DNA from: Betaproteobacteria bacterium
Lineage (GTDB): Bacteria > Pseudomonadota > Gammaproteobacteria > Burkholderiales > Casimicrobiaceae
Reading direction: 5' to 3'
Assembly: GCA_004293675.1 (NCBI GenBank)
Contig: READ01000032.1
Location: 1-56,232, forward strand
Length of the DNA stretch: 56,232 nt
Below are positions 8,110-17,137 of this stretch, one piece after another (positions within the stretch are counted from its first letter, which is position 1; every line of letters starts with the position of its first letter). A program made the position numbers and the translations under genes. Below the pieces are notes generated by a model, which made no database searches, was not told the origin of the DNA, and saw nothing but the letters and a program-made list of their open reading frames with translations.

Positions 8110-9585
8110 GTGGTGTATTACCCGCGCTCCCTGACCAACGTCATTCTTGCTTGCTTCGTGCTCTCCGCAGTGCCGCTCGTGGTTGCGCTGGCGGAGCTTG
8201 CGCTGGGTCTAGATTCGCTCGCTAAACGATCTCAACTGTCGGTGCGCGAGGCCGAAGCCGCCAGTACCGCGTCGCGGGAACTGCGCGACCTGAGCGGCAA
8301 AATCGAGCGCCGCGTTCGGCAATCGATCGTGCTCGAAGATCCTGAGCTGATCGATGGCTACAAAAAACTTGATGCCCAGCTTGAGCAAGCCGTGGTGCGC
8401 GCACAATCGCTGCCGCTGACCGACGAAGAGCGCGCGGCAGTCAAAATGATTAACGTCCCGCGTCGTGTGCTCTCAAACGCATTCAGCAGCGGCATTCCAA
8501 AGCTCGAAGACCGTGCCCGATTAGCTGACGCGGCCGCAGAGCTTGCCGACAACGCCGCGCAAGCTGCAACCTTGGTCACGCGCGTGACCGAACGCGAGGT
8601 CATTGAGCTTCGAACTATGGCCGCCAAAACGCGGGAAAACTGGCCGTGGTTTTTGGGCGTTGCGGCGTTGACGGCATTGCTACTTGCCGTGGGTTTCTCC
8701 ATTTTGATCGCGCGACCACTGCGAAATATCGATCGAAGTATTCGAAAACTGGGGCGCGGTGAATTTGCCGACTCAATCACGATTAAGGGACCACGCGATT
8801 TGCGCTCTCTGGGTGAGCGGCTCGATTGGTTGCGCCGACGTTTGCTTGAACTTGAAACGCATCAAACGCGTTTTTTGCGTCATGTGTCGCACGAACTCAA
8901 AACGCCGCTGACTGCCGTGCGCGAGGGCTCGGAATTGCTCAACGACCGAATCGTGGGTGAAATGTCGCGAGCGCAGTTTGATGTCGTTCGCATCATTCGC
9001 GACAACACACTCTCGTTACAGCGCCTGATCGAAGATTTGCTGTCGTACCAGCAGCACAAATCGGCCGCGCCATTGCGGCTTGAAAAAGTGGAGCTCACGC
9101 CCATCGTTGAGCGCGTGGTTCGTGAGCATCGGCTGGAAATGCTTTCGCGCGCGATCACAACTGACATCAAAAGCAACGTGCACTCATTGCAGGCGGATCG
9201 AGAGCAGCTGCGCATTGTGCTGGATAATCTGGTGTCCAACGCGATTAAGTACACTGCCCGTGGTGGTAAGGTGCGAATCTTGACCGCGCTCGATGGCGAC
9301 ATGGTTCAAATCGATGTTGAAGACGATGGCCCTGGCATTTCGCTCGAAGATCAAGAGCGGGTGTTCGATTCGTTTTATCGCGGTGAGGCCAGCACCAACG
9401 GCAAGATCAAGGGCTCGGGCCTCGGACTGGCGATTGTGCGTGAATATGTGCTTGCCCACCAAGGTAGTGTTTACGTGGTTGAGCCCGGAAAGCCGGGCGG
9501 TCGTTTTCGGGTCCGTCTGCCCGTCGATCAAAGTGGATTTGTTGAGCGCACCCCCGCAGACGTAGGAGATTCAGTTGTCGCGTAG
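8110..9585 (+). CDS. glrK: GlrK/QseE-type sensor histidine kinase
   Basis: 491 residues. A first membrane segment (about residues 8-30), a coiled, Arg/Glu-rich periplasmic region, a second membrane segment (WPWFLGVAALTALLLAVG), a HAMP domain, an H-box SHELKTPLTAVREGS (His near residue 261), then the ATPase domain with N-box DNLVSNAIKY and G-boxes DDGPGI and GSGLGLAIV. It senses an envelope signal and phosphorylates the response regulator encoded two genes on. The start is GTG at 8110 or 8113. The order kinase, lipoprotein, sigma-54 regulator is that of glrK-qseG-glrR, which supports the name. Its stop overlaps the next start by 11 bp. Confidence 0.88.
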   Translation: MVYYPRSLTNVILACFVLSAVPLVVALAELALGLDSLAKRSQLSVREAEAASTASRELRDLSGKIERRVRQSIVLEDPELIDGYKKLDAQLEQAVVRAQSLPLTDEERAAVKMINVPRRVLSNAFSSGIPKLEDRARLADAAAELADNAAQAATLVTRVTEREVIELRTMAAKTRENWPWFLGVAALTALLLAVGFSILIARPLRNIDRSIRKLGRGEFADSITIKGPRDLRSLGERLDWLRRRLLELETHQTRFLRHVSHELKTPLTAVREGSELLNDRIVGEMSRAQFDVVRIIRDNTLSLQRLIEDLLSYQQHKSAAPLRLEKVELTPIVERVVREHRLEMLSRAITTDIKSNVHSLQADREQLRIVLDNLVSNAIKYTARGGKVRILTALDGDMVQIDVEDDGPGISLEDQERVFDSFYRGEASTNGKIKGSGLGLAIVREYVLAHQGSVYVVEPGKPGGRFRVRLPVDQSGFVERTPADVGDSVVA

Positions 9586-10237
9586 TTTTTCTGTAGTGAA
9601 TGAATCGATAGCGAAACCGGTGTTCGGCCGAGCTTCGGTCGCCGGACTTACCTTGGCCATTGTGGCCGCACTGGCGCTGAGTGGATGCGCCAACGCTCCC
9701 GAAATACCGCTGCTACCCAAGTTCACGGCGCCCGTAACGCAGACCGTCTACGTCCCGGTGTATGTTGAGGTTGAAAAGCCCGTACCCGCACCCGCGCCAC
9801 CACCACCGCCGCCCGAGCCCATTAAATTGCCAGAGGATCAAGAGCAGAGCTTGGCGCTGCTCATCGAGTTTGCCCGAAATAGCAGTGGTGGCGCTGACGA
9901 GCTTCGCAAAGACTACGCCGCCGCTCAAGCCGCTTACAACAAAGAGCGAACCGCCGTCAATCGGTTACGAGTGGCGTGGTATTCATCGCTTTTGGGATCA
10001 GCCGCAGGTGACGATGCTCGCCTGTTGGGGCTCCTGGAACCATTGCTGGCCAAGAGCAGCGGATTCGCTACGAGTCATCCGCTTCGCCCCATCGCCGAGG
10101 TATTGATCGCGCAGGTCAATGAGCGCGGTCGGCAAGTGCGCGAACAAAAGAAAGCCGTCGATGACTTGCAGCAAAAACTCGACGCTCTCAAAGCCATCGA
10201 AAAGCAGTTGCTGGATCGGGAACGTCGTCGCAACTAG
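9575..10237 (+). CDS. qseG: QseG-like outer-membrane lipoprotein
   Basis: 220 residues. A hydrophobic segment ends in the lipobox LALSGC, then a Pro-rich linker (PAPAPPPPPPEP), then an alpha-helical domain rich in Glu, Lys and Gln with a coiled-coil tail. In enterobacteria QseG partners with the GlrK/QseE sensor; position between kinase and regulator argues for the same role here, while the sequence itself is weakly conserved. The start is TTG at 9575, inside the kinase gene, chosen because AGGAG at 9564-9568 sits 6 nt upstream. Confidence 0.7.
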   Translation: MSRSFSVVNESIAKPVFGRASVAGLTLAIVAALALSGCANAPEIPLLPKFTAPVTQTVYVPVYVEVEKPVPAPAPPPPPPEPIKLPEDQEQSLALLIEFARNSSGGADELRKDYAAAQAAYNKERTAVNRLRVAWYSSLLGSAAGDDARLLGLLEPLLAKSSGFATSHPLRPIAEVLIAQVNERGRQVREQKKAVDDLQQKLDALKAIEKQLLDRERRRN

Positions 10238-10290
10238 CGCGCTTGAAACGTTAACGACACGGCGCTCACTTCACGCAAGAAAGAGACGAT

Positions 10291-11679
10291 ATGGCCACTG
10301 ATATTTTGTTGGTTGACGACGATCCAGATTTGTTGAAACTGATCGGCTTGCGACTTACGGCGGCGGGTTACCGAGTAAAAAGCGCCGAAAGCGGTGATGC
10401 CGCGTTGGCGCAAATTGCCATCGCACGCCCCGCGGTCGTGGTGACTGATCTTCGAATGCCCGGCCTTGATGGCATGCAGCTCTTTGAGCAAATCAATGCG
10501 CTGCATCCCACGCTACCGGTCATTATCTTGACGGCACACGGAACCATTCCCGATGCTGTGGCGGCGACGCAGCGCGGCGTGTTTGGATTTCTCACCAAGC
10601 CATTCGACCCACCTGAGCTGTTGGCGAAAGTGGCACAGGCCGCCGCAGTGGCTGGCGAATGGCAAGCGGGTGCAGAATCCAACGCCGGGGCTGATGCGTG
10701 GCGTGCTCCGATTGTTACCCGCAGCGCCAAGATCGATGACTTGTTGCGCCGCGCGCGATTGGTCGCCGATTCGATGGCGGCCGTGTTGGTGCTCGGTGAA
10801 TCGGGCACTGGCAAAGAGCTGCTCGCCCGCGCGATTCACGCTGCAAGTAACCGGGCAGCAAAGCCCTTTCTTGCGATCAACTGCGCGGCAATTCCAGAAA
10901 ATTTATTGGAGAGTGAGCTCTTTGGTTACGCCAAGGGCGCGTTCACCGGCGCGGCGGCCGCGCAGCAAGGTTTGTTTCAAGCGGCCAACGGCGGCACACT
11001 ATTTTTGGATGAAATCGGTGACATGCCGCTGTCGCTACAGGCGAAGTTGCTACGCGTGTTGCAAGAGAGCGCCGTGCGTCCCGTCGGTTCCACGCAGACA
11101 ACGCCGATTGATGTTCGGATCGTGTCCGCGACCCATCGAAATCTCGATCAAATGCGCGCTGACCGATCGTTTCGAGAGGATTTGTTTTATCGACTCAACG
11201 TGGTCGCGCTGAAGCTTCCAGCGCTTGCTGAACGGCGTGAAGACATTCCTCTGCTGGTCAATCATTTCTTGAAAAAGATTGCCACACGTTATCGAAAATC
11301 GGTGCCGTCGGTTGCGCCCGATGCAATGGCTGCGATGGTTGCCGCGCCCTGGCCGGGCAACGTGCGTCAGCTGGAAAACCTGCTCGAACAAGCCGTGGCC
11401 CTGTCAACAACCAATGTTATTCCGCTCTCGCTCATTCGCTCGGGGCTCGACGATGCGCAGGCACCGCTGGTGTCGTTCGAGACCGCGCGTAAATCGTTTG
11501 AGCGCGATTATTTGGTGCGCATTTTGAAATTGACTGCGGGCAATGCGGCTCAAGCGGCGCAGCTCGCGGGGCGCAACCGCACGGAGTTCTACAAACTTTT
11601 GCAGCGGCACAACTTAGAGCCCGCGATGTTTAAAGAAGACGCCGAAGCAGCGGCCACGAGCGGCGTCAAAACCAATTAG
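10291..11679 (+). CDS. glrR: GlrR/QseF-type sigma-54-dependent response regulator
   Basis: 462 residues in three domains: receiver (DDDPDLL, phosphorylatable Asp near residue 53 in TDLRMPG, Lys in TKPFDPPEL); AAA+ domain with Walker A GESGTGKE, the sigma-54 contact loop GAFTGA near 216-221 and Walker B TLFLDEIG; and a Fis-type helix-turn-helix at the C-terminus ([19 protein letters not shown]). It activates RpoN promoters once phosphorylated by the kinase upstream. In enterobacteria GlrR drives small RNA GlmY; no such gene is visible here. It is followed after 9 bp by dut. Confidence 0.92.
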   Translation: MATDILLVDDDPDLLKLIGLRLTAAGYRVKSAESGDAALAQIAIARPAVVVTDLRMPGLDGMQLFEQINALHPTLPVIILTAHGTIPDAVAATQRGVFGFLTKPFDPPELLAKVAQAAAVAGEWQAGAESNAGADAWRAPIVTRSAKIDDLLRRARLVADSMAAVLVLGESGTGKELLARAIHAASNRAAKPFLAINCAAIPENLLESELFGYAKGAFTGAAAAQQGLFQAANGGTLFLDEIGDMPLSLQAKLLRVLQESAVRPVGSTQTTPIDVRIVSATHRNLDQMRADRSFREDLFYRLNVVALKLPALAERREDIPLLVNHFLKKIATRYRKSVPSVAPDAMAAMVAAPWPGNVRQLENLLEQAVALSTTNVIPLSLIRSGLDDAQAPLVSFETARKSFERDYLVRILKLTAGNAAQAAQLAGRNRTEFYKLLQRHNLEPAMFKEDAEAAATSGVKTN

Positions 11680-11688
11680 TTTTCTGCG

Positions 11689-12135
11689 ATGAACATTCAA
11701 TTTAAAGTGCTGCGAGCCGCGGCGCGCCCCAATTTACCCGCTTACGCAACGAGCGGTTCCGCAGGTCTCGATTTGCGCGCCTGTATCGATGCTCCCGTCG
11801 AACTCGTGCCGGGCGCAACTACGCTCATTCCCACGGGCATTGCCATTCACATTGCCGATCCCGGCTTCGCCGCGTTGATACTGCCGCGTTCGGGCTTGGG
11901 CCATAAACACGGCATTGTTTTGGGCAACTTGGTCGGATTGATCGACAGCGATTACCAAGGCGAACTGATGGTGAGTTGCTGGAATCGTGGCAGCGTCGCG
12001 TTCACGATTGCGCCGCTCGAGCGAATCGCTCAACTCGTCATCGTGCCAGTGCAGCAGGTGGGTTTCACCGAGGTTGCACAGTTCGGCGACAGCGCGCGCG
12101 GCGCTGGCGGCTTCGGCAGCACAGGTCGCGCTTAG
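11689..12135 (+). CDS. dut: Deoxyuridine 5'-triphosphate nucleotidohydrolase (dUTPase)
   Basis: 148 residues, normal for the trimeric dUTPase. It hydrolyses dUTP to dUMP and pyrophosphate, keeping uracil out of DNA and supplying dUMP for dTMP synthesis. All five motifs are present: [38 protein letters not shown] and the flexible tail [10 protein letters not shown]. It starts 9 bp after glrR and is followed after 5 bp by the sugar kinase, so it probably shares their transcript. Confidence 0.96.
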   Translation: MNIQFKVLRAAARPNLPAYATSGSAGLDLRACIDAPVELVPGATTLIPTGIAIHIADPGFAALILPRSGLGHKHGIVLGNLVGLIDSDYQGELMVSCWNRGSVAFTIAPLERIAQLVIVPVQQVGFTEVAQFGDSARGAGGFGSTGRA

Positions 12136-12140
12136 TCTCG

Positions 12141-13076
12141 ATGACTCAAACCAGTTTGCACGGCACCGACAGCGCGCCAAAAAAACGTGCTCGGGTGATT
12201 TGCCTTGGCGTCGCTACGCTTGATCAAATTTTTCGCGTTGACACCATTCCCGAAGCACCCGCCAAATTTGGGGCCAGTGAATTCATCGTCACTGGGGGCG
12301 GGATGGCCGCGAATGCCGCCGTGACTGTGCAGCGCATGGGCGGTACTGCTCAGTATTGGGGACGGGTGGGCGACGACGATGTGGGTGATCAAATCGTTCG
12401 TTTGCTGGCGCGAGAGCAGGTTGATGTTACGCACGTGCATCGCCTGATCGGCGCGCGCTCAAAGACGGCGGCGATCTTAGTGGACAAACGCGGCGAGCGG
12501 CTGGTGTGCAGCGCGCCGGCGCAGGGCTATCCGCCGGATACAACGTGGCTCCCTCTTGACGAGATCGCCACCGTGGATGCGGTACTCGCCGATTCGCGCT
12601 GGAAACCCGGCGCGTTGGCGCTCTTTGACGCCGCCCGCAATTTCGGCAAACCCAGCGTGTTTGACGGCGACGGTGGCGCGGCGGAAGAGGTGCTCTCGGT
12701 CGCGGCGCATGCCTCGCATCCCGTGTTTAGCGAACCCATGTTTCGTAGCTTTCAAATGGGCGAGCCCGAGGTGGCGCTCCCCAAAATATTTGCGCACGGC
12801 CGCAACGTAATGTGTGGCGTCACGCTCGGCGAGCGTGGCGTGAAATGGTTTGACGGCAGCGCCGTGCATCACAGCCCCGCGCTTGCTGTGAAAGCCATCG
12901 ACACATTGGCGGCGGGCGACACTTGGCACGGCGCATTCGCCCTTGCGCTGGGCGAGCAACTTCCCGCAGCGGCAGCGATCAGCTTTGCTTCAAAAGTAGC
13001 GGGAATCAAATGCGCTCGCTTCGGTGGCCGCATTGGCATTCCAACGCGCGCGGAGTTTGACGCCTTTCAGTGTTAA
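12141..13076 (+). CDS. PfkB-family carbohydrate kinase
   Basis: 311 residues. The N-terminal sugar-binding part has VTGGGMAANAAV and the C-terminal ATP/anion-hole signature appears as DTLAAGDTWHGAFALAL, with the catalytic Asp in AAGD. PfkB enzymes phosphorylate ribose, fructose, nucleosides and sulfofructose; the exact substrate is not readable here, though the overall pattern (CLGVATLDQIF) is like sulfofructose-kinase-type or ribokinase-like members. The start at 12141 is 5 bp after the dut stop. A longer frame through dut exists but is not needed. It is last in the glrK-to-kinase run; no clear terminator follows, only repeats. Confidence 0.85.
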   Translation: MTQTSLHGTDSAPKKRARVICLGVATLDQIFRVDTIPEAPAKFGASEFIVTGGGMAANAAVTVQRMGGTAQYWGRVGDDDVGDQIVRLLAREQVDVTHVHRLIGARSKTAAILVDKRGERLVCSAPAQGYPPDTTWLPLDEIATVDAVLADSRWKPGALALFDAARNFGKPSVFDGDGGAAEEVLSVAAHASHPVFSEPMFRSFQMGEPEVALPKIFAHGRNVMCGVTLGERGVKWFDGSAVHHSPALAVKAIDTLAAGDTWHGAFALALGEQLPAAAAISFASKVAGIKCARFGGRIGIPTRAEFDAFQC

Positions 13077-13080
13077 CAAA

Positions 13081-13731
13081 CCCCGTTCGTGGTGAACTTG
13101 TCGAATCATGAACGGCATCAAAGAGGTCACCCACGGAGCCCTCAAACTGTAGCAGCGGTTCCACCGCGAAAGGCGCAGCGCACCCAAGGGGCACATCGTT
13201 AAGAGAATCCTCCGGCAGCGCCGCCATCGCGGCGTACCGAGCAAGCGCAACCCCGTTCGTGGTGAGCTTGTCGAACCATGAACGGCAGGGGATGTATGAC
13301 GCGCGGCGCCCTCCTACGAACCGAGGCCAACGACGATTGCGCCCCCGCCGCTCATCTCAGTGGGTAGGGCGGAACGCTTGCGGTTCCGCCGTGTGGCTCC
13401 GGCGAAGCCACTTCAACCGAACCAATGTGCGAAACGCATTCGGCAGAACCGCACGCGTTCTGCCCTACTTGCTGTAGGAGCGGTTTCACCGCGAAAGACG
13501 CAACGCACCCGAGCCTCGCATCGTTAAGACAACCGTCCGTCAATGCGGCCATCGCGGTGGAACCGCTCCTACAGGGCGAGCGCGAGGTCGACGAGGATTG
13601 CGCCGCCGCCCACCTCAGCGCGCAGGGTGGAACGCTTGCGGTTCCGCCGTGTGGCTCCGGCGAAACCACTTCAGCCGAGCCAATGTGCGAAACGCATTCG
13701 GCAGAACCGTAAGCGTTCCACCCATGGCAAT
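13081..13731. repeat. Noncoding block built from three repeat modules, each present twice
   Basis: Module 1 (13081-13115 and 13251-13285): CCGTTCGTGGTGA-CTTGTCGAA-CATGAACGG, an imperfect palindrome; a half copy is at 27497-27530. Module 2 (13148-13232 and 13472-13573): starts near GTAGGAGCGGTTTCACCGCG and is related to the hairpins at 28988 and 45645. Module 3 (13331-13470 and 13591-13731): contains GGAACGCTTGCGGTTCCGCC and GTGCGAAACGCATTCGGCAG. Modules 2 and 3 alternate. Short open frames across the block follow repeat sequence and are rejected as genes. Confidence 0.8.
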
Positions 13732-13790
13732 CTTCTAACGTTTCTGCGGAGCTCGAGGCGTCCTGCGAGACGTTCGTTTTGGTTCAGAAA

Positions 13791-14792
13791 TTATTTGGCA
13801 CGCAACTTCGCGGCGTCTTGAACAATGGCGTCAACCTGCGCACCAAACTTTGTCTTGGCGCCTTCGTAAACGACTCGGGTCGCGGCCCTAAATGGCGCGA
13901 CATCGGGGCGCAGCACTTTTGCGCCCGAAGCCACCATCTCTTCGAGCTGGCGTGTTTCAGTGTCGCGCACGAACTTTCGCGAAAAGTCCTTGGCAATGTT
14001 TGCGGCTCGCTCGAATGACTTGCGATCAGTCTCACTGATTGCCGACCAAGTTTTCTCGGCGATCACGATCGGCAGCGGGCTATAGATATGCTGAGTCAAC
14101 GTAATGTTGGGTGCCACCTCGTGAAAGCGAAGCGCATAAATCGTATCAATGGGATTTTCTTGACCCACGACCTTGCCCTCTTGGATCGATCGGTACACGT
14201 CGGTCACGCCAATGACTTGGGTGGAAAAACCGATGGCCTCCATGGTTGACTTGACCATCTCATTCGGGAAAATCCTCATCGATTTGCCCTTTGCCGCTGT
14301 CGGATCGGGAAGCGGATCGCGCGTGGTGAAGCTTCTGAATCCTGCCTCCCACGTTGATAGCACGCGCAGACCTTTCGAAGGCAAGGTCGCAAACTGCTCG
14401 GCGAGCCAGGTCGATTCATCATAGAAGCGCCAACCGTGCTCGTAGGAGTCGAGCAGAAACGGAAGCGCAGTTAGATTGAGCGTTGGCTGAATGCTCGCGT
14501 AGCTACCCGCCGCCGAAATAGTGAAGTCGAGACTGCCTTTGCCTACGAGCTCGATTGACTTCGGATCGTTGCCTAGTTGACCGGAGTGAAACACGAGGAT
14601 TTGGTAGCGACCGCGTGTGAACTCTTTGACGCGTTCTGCAAAAATTTCGGCGGCTCGGTGCCGCGTCCCTGATGGCGTGTCGGTATGGTTCAAACGCAGA
14701 ATAGTTTGTGCGTGGGCGGAGAGCCCCGCAAATAAAAAGGCTAGCGTAAGACCTTGCCCAAGTCGCCGGATAAAAGCGTTGCGTGTTTTCAT
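13791..14792 (-). CDS. TRAP transporter solute-binding protein (DctP type), orphan
   Basis: 333 residues: signal peptide ending SAHAQ, then a DctP-family periplasmic domain (ILRLNHTDTPSGTRHRAAE, QLGNDPKSIELVGKGSLDF, QENPIDTIYALRFHEV). It is clearly paralogous to the TRAP receptor at 20070-21059, about half identical by eye over the N-terminal third. It has no DctQ/DctM partner of its own and may hand its ligand to the membrane subunits at 21.1-22.9 kb. Its start overlaps the stop of the gene upstream by 4 bp. Probably a sugar acid or other carboxylate ligand. Confidence 0.9.
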   Translation of the reverse strand: MKTRNAFIRRLGQGLTLAFLFAGLSAHAQTILRLNHTDTPSGTRHRAAEIFAERVKEFTRGRYQILVFHSGQLGNDPKSIELVGKGSLDFTISAAGSYASIQPTLNLTALPFLLDSYEHGWRFYDESTWLAEQFATLPSKGLRVLSTWEAGFRSFTTRDPLPDPTAAKGKSMRIFPNEMVKSTMEAIGFSTQVIGVTDVYRSIQEGKVVGQENPIDTIYALRFHEVAPNITLTQHIYSPLPIVIAEKTWSAISETDRKSFERAANIAKDFSRKFVRDTETRQLEEMVASGAKVLRPDVAPFRAATRVVYEGAKTKFGAQVDAIVQDAAKLRAK

Positions 14793-15943
14793 TGCAGGAG
14801 CGCTCCATCACGTCCGATGACTATAAGCTCTGAGAGTGCTGCCCGGTTGCGCCGTGCCGCATCGAATTCGACGAAGTAGCCACTCAAGTCAACGCGGCGC
14901 ATTGCATCGAGTGCAGCCTTGATCGAAGATCCGTCCGGGTTCGAACCGGCTCGTCGTGTTGCGGCGATGAGCAACCGCGCGGCCACATAACCCTCCATTG
15001 AGGAGAAGTTGACGCGACCAATCCCGGTGAGTTTGAATTGCTCAACGGCACGACGAAAATCGCTAGCGATGGCCGGCGAAAGCCGCGCGGGGTTGGGCAT
15101 GACGGTCGTCAAACCGACGCCTCGGGCAAGCTCCTTGCCAACCTGTTCGACAATGATTTCGGGCTCGGCAGCGGAGGTTACCACCACCTGAACGCTACGA
15201 TTGTCAGGCCGATATTTTTTGATGAAAACGGCGCTGGCGTTGGTGCTGGCGCTGATCAGAACTGCATCCGGTTTGGCGGCGTTAATGCGTTGTATCGTCT
15301 GGTCGAAATCCAGGGAATTGGCTGGAAAGGTTGCACTCCCAACGACCGCGATACCTAATTCCTTTGCGGCGTCGACGAACGCTTTGGCTGCGTCGCGCCC
15401 GGCTTGATCGTCTTCCGTGACGATCGCGATTCGAGTCCGAAACAGTGATTGCAGTTGTGCTGTCATCTTTATCAGCTCGTCGCGCTTTGATGATCGGACG
15501 TGAAAAAGCCAGGGATCATCTCGGAGTTCGGTACCGCTGACGCGTGGCGCAATGACTGGCAGCCTTGAGTTCGCTAAGAAGTTCTCTTTCTGTAATGCGT
15601 CTACCCCGGCCTGATTCGTCAAACCGATAGCTGCAATCGGCGCGTCATTCTGCACTGAGGCTTTAAGCAGCCGCTGCGTCTCAACGGCACGGTTCCCATC
15701 GTCACGCGAGACCAGACGAAAGGTGTGCCCGTTGACTCCACCCGCGGCGTTGGCCTCGGCCAGCGCGATTTGCGCACCAAAGTTGAAATCGCGCGCACCA
15801 GCGGCTAGCGCACCGCCAAAGGGCGCGACGTGGGTTACGACTAATTCTTTTGCTCGGAGCATAGAGCTGCTCATGGCGACCAGAAATGCGCTGGTGACGA
15901 TGAAAACCCGCGGGGCGAGAGATTGGATTTCGTGTTGGATCAT
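14789..15943 (-). CDS. Branched-chain-amino-acid-type (LivK-like) periplasmic binding protein
   Basis: 384 residues. Signal peptide, then a Peripla_BP_6-type fold: VTHVAPFGGALAAGARDFNFG, ALAEANAAGGVNGHTFRLVSRDDGN, IAAIGLTNQAGVDALQ and IAIVTEDDQAGRDAAKAFVDAA. Such proteins feed ABC importers or act as sensory receptors. No ABC permease or ATPase gene is nearby. It overlaps the orphan TRAP receptor by 4 bp and diverges from the catabolic operon, so the two receptors may sense or capture related compounds. GGGA lies a few bases upstream of the ATG at 15943. Confidence 0.82.
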   Translation of the reverse strand: MIQHEIQSLAPRVFIVTSAFLVAMSSSMLRAKELVVTHVAPFGGALAAGARDFNFGAQIALAEANAAGGVNGHTFRLVSRDDGNRAVETQRLLKASVQNDAPIAAIGLTNQAGVDALQKENFLANSRLPVIAPRVSGTELRDDPWLFHVRSSKRDELIKMTAQLQSLFRTRIAIVTEDDQAGRDAAKAFVDAAKELGIAVVGSATFPANSLDFDQTIQRINAAKPDAVLISASTNASAVFIKKYRPDNRSVQVVVTSAAEPEIIVEQVGKELARGVGLTTVMPNPARLSPAIASDFRRAVEQFKLTGIGRVNFSSMEGYVAARLLIAATRRAGSNPDGSSIKAALDAMRRVDLSGYFVEFDAARRNRAALSELIVIGRDGALLQ

Positions 15944-16004
15944 TTGAGTTCCCTATCGGTGAAGTTCGGCTTAGCCACGAACGATTTCGGAAGCAATGAT
16001 AGCC

Positions 16005-16019
16005 ACTATTTCAAATAGT
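16005..16019. promoter_or_regulatory. Perfect 15-bp palindrome, candidate operator
   Basis: ACTATTT-C-AAATAGT lies in the divergent gap just upstream of the -35 box of the catabolic operon and about 62 bp before the start of the leftward receptor gene. Its place suits a regulator acting on both directions. The protein is unknown; the GntR regulator of the operon is the obvious candidate. Confidence 0.5.
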
Positions 16020-16021
16020 AT

Positions 16022-16050
16022 TTGACAAAGAATATTTTATAGAATATATT
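16022..16050 (+). promoter_or_regulatory. Sigma-70 promoter of the sugar-acid operon
   Basis: TTGACA (16022-16027), a 17-bp spacer, and TATATT (16045-16050): near-consensus boxes at ideal spacing. Transcription should begin near 16057, inside the palindrome at 16049-16064, and run into the gene at 16103. No other good promoter is visible before 25.5 kb. Confidence 0.75.
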
Positions 16051-16064
16051 AGCGTATACGTTAA
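16049..16064. promoter_or_regulatory. GntR/FCD-type operator candidate
   Basis: TTAGCGTATACGTTAA is palindromic in 14 of 16 positions around GTATAC, the kind of centre bound by FadR/VanR-type GntR regulators. It overlaps the end of the -10 box and the expected transcription start, so a repressor here would block initiation. The second gene of the operon encodes such a regulator. Confidence 0.6.
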
Positions 16065-16102
16065 TTGATGTTTGTTATTGCAATGCTTCACTCGAAAATT
16101 AG

Positions 16103-17137
16103 TTGTCTCCGCAGATCGAACTCCGTAAGCGCACTCAAACGGATCGCGGCGCAGCAGTGACAGCGCTGCGTACATCCCTCCATTTGGACGACATCAAATG
16201 GATGGGCAGCGGATTGGTGCGCCCAGAATGCGTCCTCGCCACCAGCAGCGGTTCGCTCTATACGGCAGATTGGCGAAGCGGTGTCGCACACACCAAGGCA
16301 AGCGGAGAGTCTGCGTTTTACGGTGCGCATCCCATCGACGGTGAAATCATCAAGCCCAATGGAATTGCTCTGTGCGGTGACGGAAGCTTTCTATTGGCGC
16401 ATCTGGGCGACACGTGTGGCGGCGTGTTTAGGCTTCAACGCAATGGCGAAACGCAACCTGTTTTTACGACTGTTGATGGCAGCGATCTTCCGCCCACCAA
16501 CTTTCCGCTGCTTGATTCAAAGGGCCGACTCTACGTCACGGTCAGCACCCGACTTCAGCCCAGAGCGCTAGGTTATCGAAAGACCTGCAACGATGGATTC
16601 ATCGTTCTGCAGGACCAACTCGGCGCAAGAATCGTCGCGGATGGTTTGGGCTACACCAATGAAATTGCGTTCGACGCTAAGGAAGAATGGTTGTATGTGA
16701 ACGAGACCTTTGGGCGACGCCTGTCCCGGTTTCCAGTCGCTGCAGATGGTTCCCTCGGAGCCAAACAAGTAGTCACGGAATTCGGTGCGGGCGTCTTTCC
16801 CGACGGCATGGCGCTGGACGTTGAGGGTAACGTGTGGGTCGTAAGCATTGTGAGCAATCAGCTTTTGTGTGTACCGCCCGATGGCGAACATTGGAGCGTA
16901 CTGAGTGACTGTGACCCGGAACATCTGCGTTGGGTCGAGAGCGCTTATCAGAACAACGAAATGGGTCGCCCGCACCTCGATGGCGTCAAATCAAACCGGC
17001 TTCGAAACACCTCAAGCATCGCCTTTGGCGGCGGTGACATGCGTACGGCATTTTTGGGCTGTTTGCTGGGCGACTCGATTGCTAGTATCGCGATGGCTAC
17101 GGCTGGCTTACAGCCACTTCACTGGAATTACCAATGA
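16103..17137 (+). CDS. SMP-30/gluconolactonase-like beta-propeller protein
   Basis: 344 residues. Six-bladed propeller features of the SMP-30/LRE family: GLVRPECVLATSSGSLYTAD, KPNGIALCGDGSFLLAHLG, GLGYTNEIAFDAKEEWLYVNE and PDGMALDVEGNVW, with acidic and Asn residues at the expected metal positions. These enzymes hydrolyse sugar lactones to sugar acids. No signal peptide, so cytoplasmic. It is first gene of the operon and may open an imported lactone. The start is uncertain: TTG at 16103 (no clear Shine-Dalgarno) or GTG at 16157. It overlaps the regulator gene by 4 bp. Confidence 0.82.
   Translation: MSPQIELRKRTQTDRGAAVTALRTSLHLDDIKWMGSGLVRPECVLATSSGSLYTADWRSGVAHTKASGESAFYGAHPIDGEIIKPNGIALCGDGSFLLAHLGDTCGGVFRLQRNGETQPVFTTVDGSDLPPTNFPLLDSKGRLYVTVSTRLQPRALGYRKTCNDGFIVLQDQLGARIVADGLGYTNEIAFDAKEEWLYVNETFGRRLSRFPVAADGSLGAKQVVTEFGAGVFPDGMALDVEGNVWVVSIVSNQLLCVPPDGEHWSVLSDCDPEHLRWVESAYQNNEMGRPHLDGVKSNRLRNTSSIAFGGGDMRTAFLGCLLGDSIASIAMATAGLQPLHWNYQ

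Noticed and set aside
13259-13735. Several frames of 70-105 codons
   Set aside because: They lie wholly in the repeat modules and repeat the same peptides in several frames.
13796-13811. RpoN-like site TGGCACGCAACTTCGC
   Set aside because: It has one mismatch, lies in the coding end of the orphan TRAP receptor and points into that gene antisense.
14930-14950. tRNA-like GGTTCGAAC stretch
   Set aside because: It lies in the coding sequence of the LivK-type receptor and no cloverleaf can be drawn around it.
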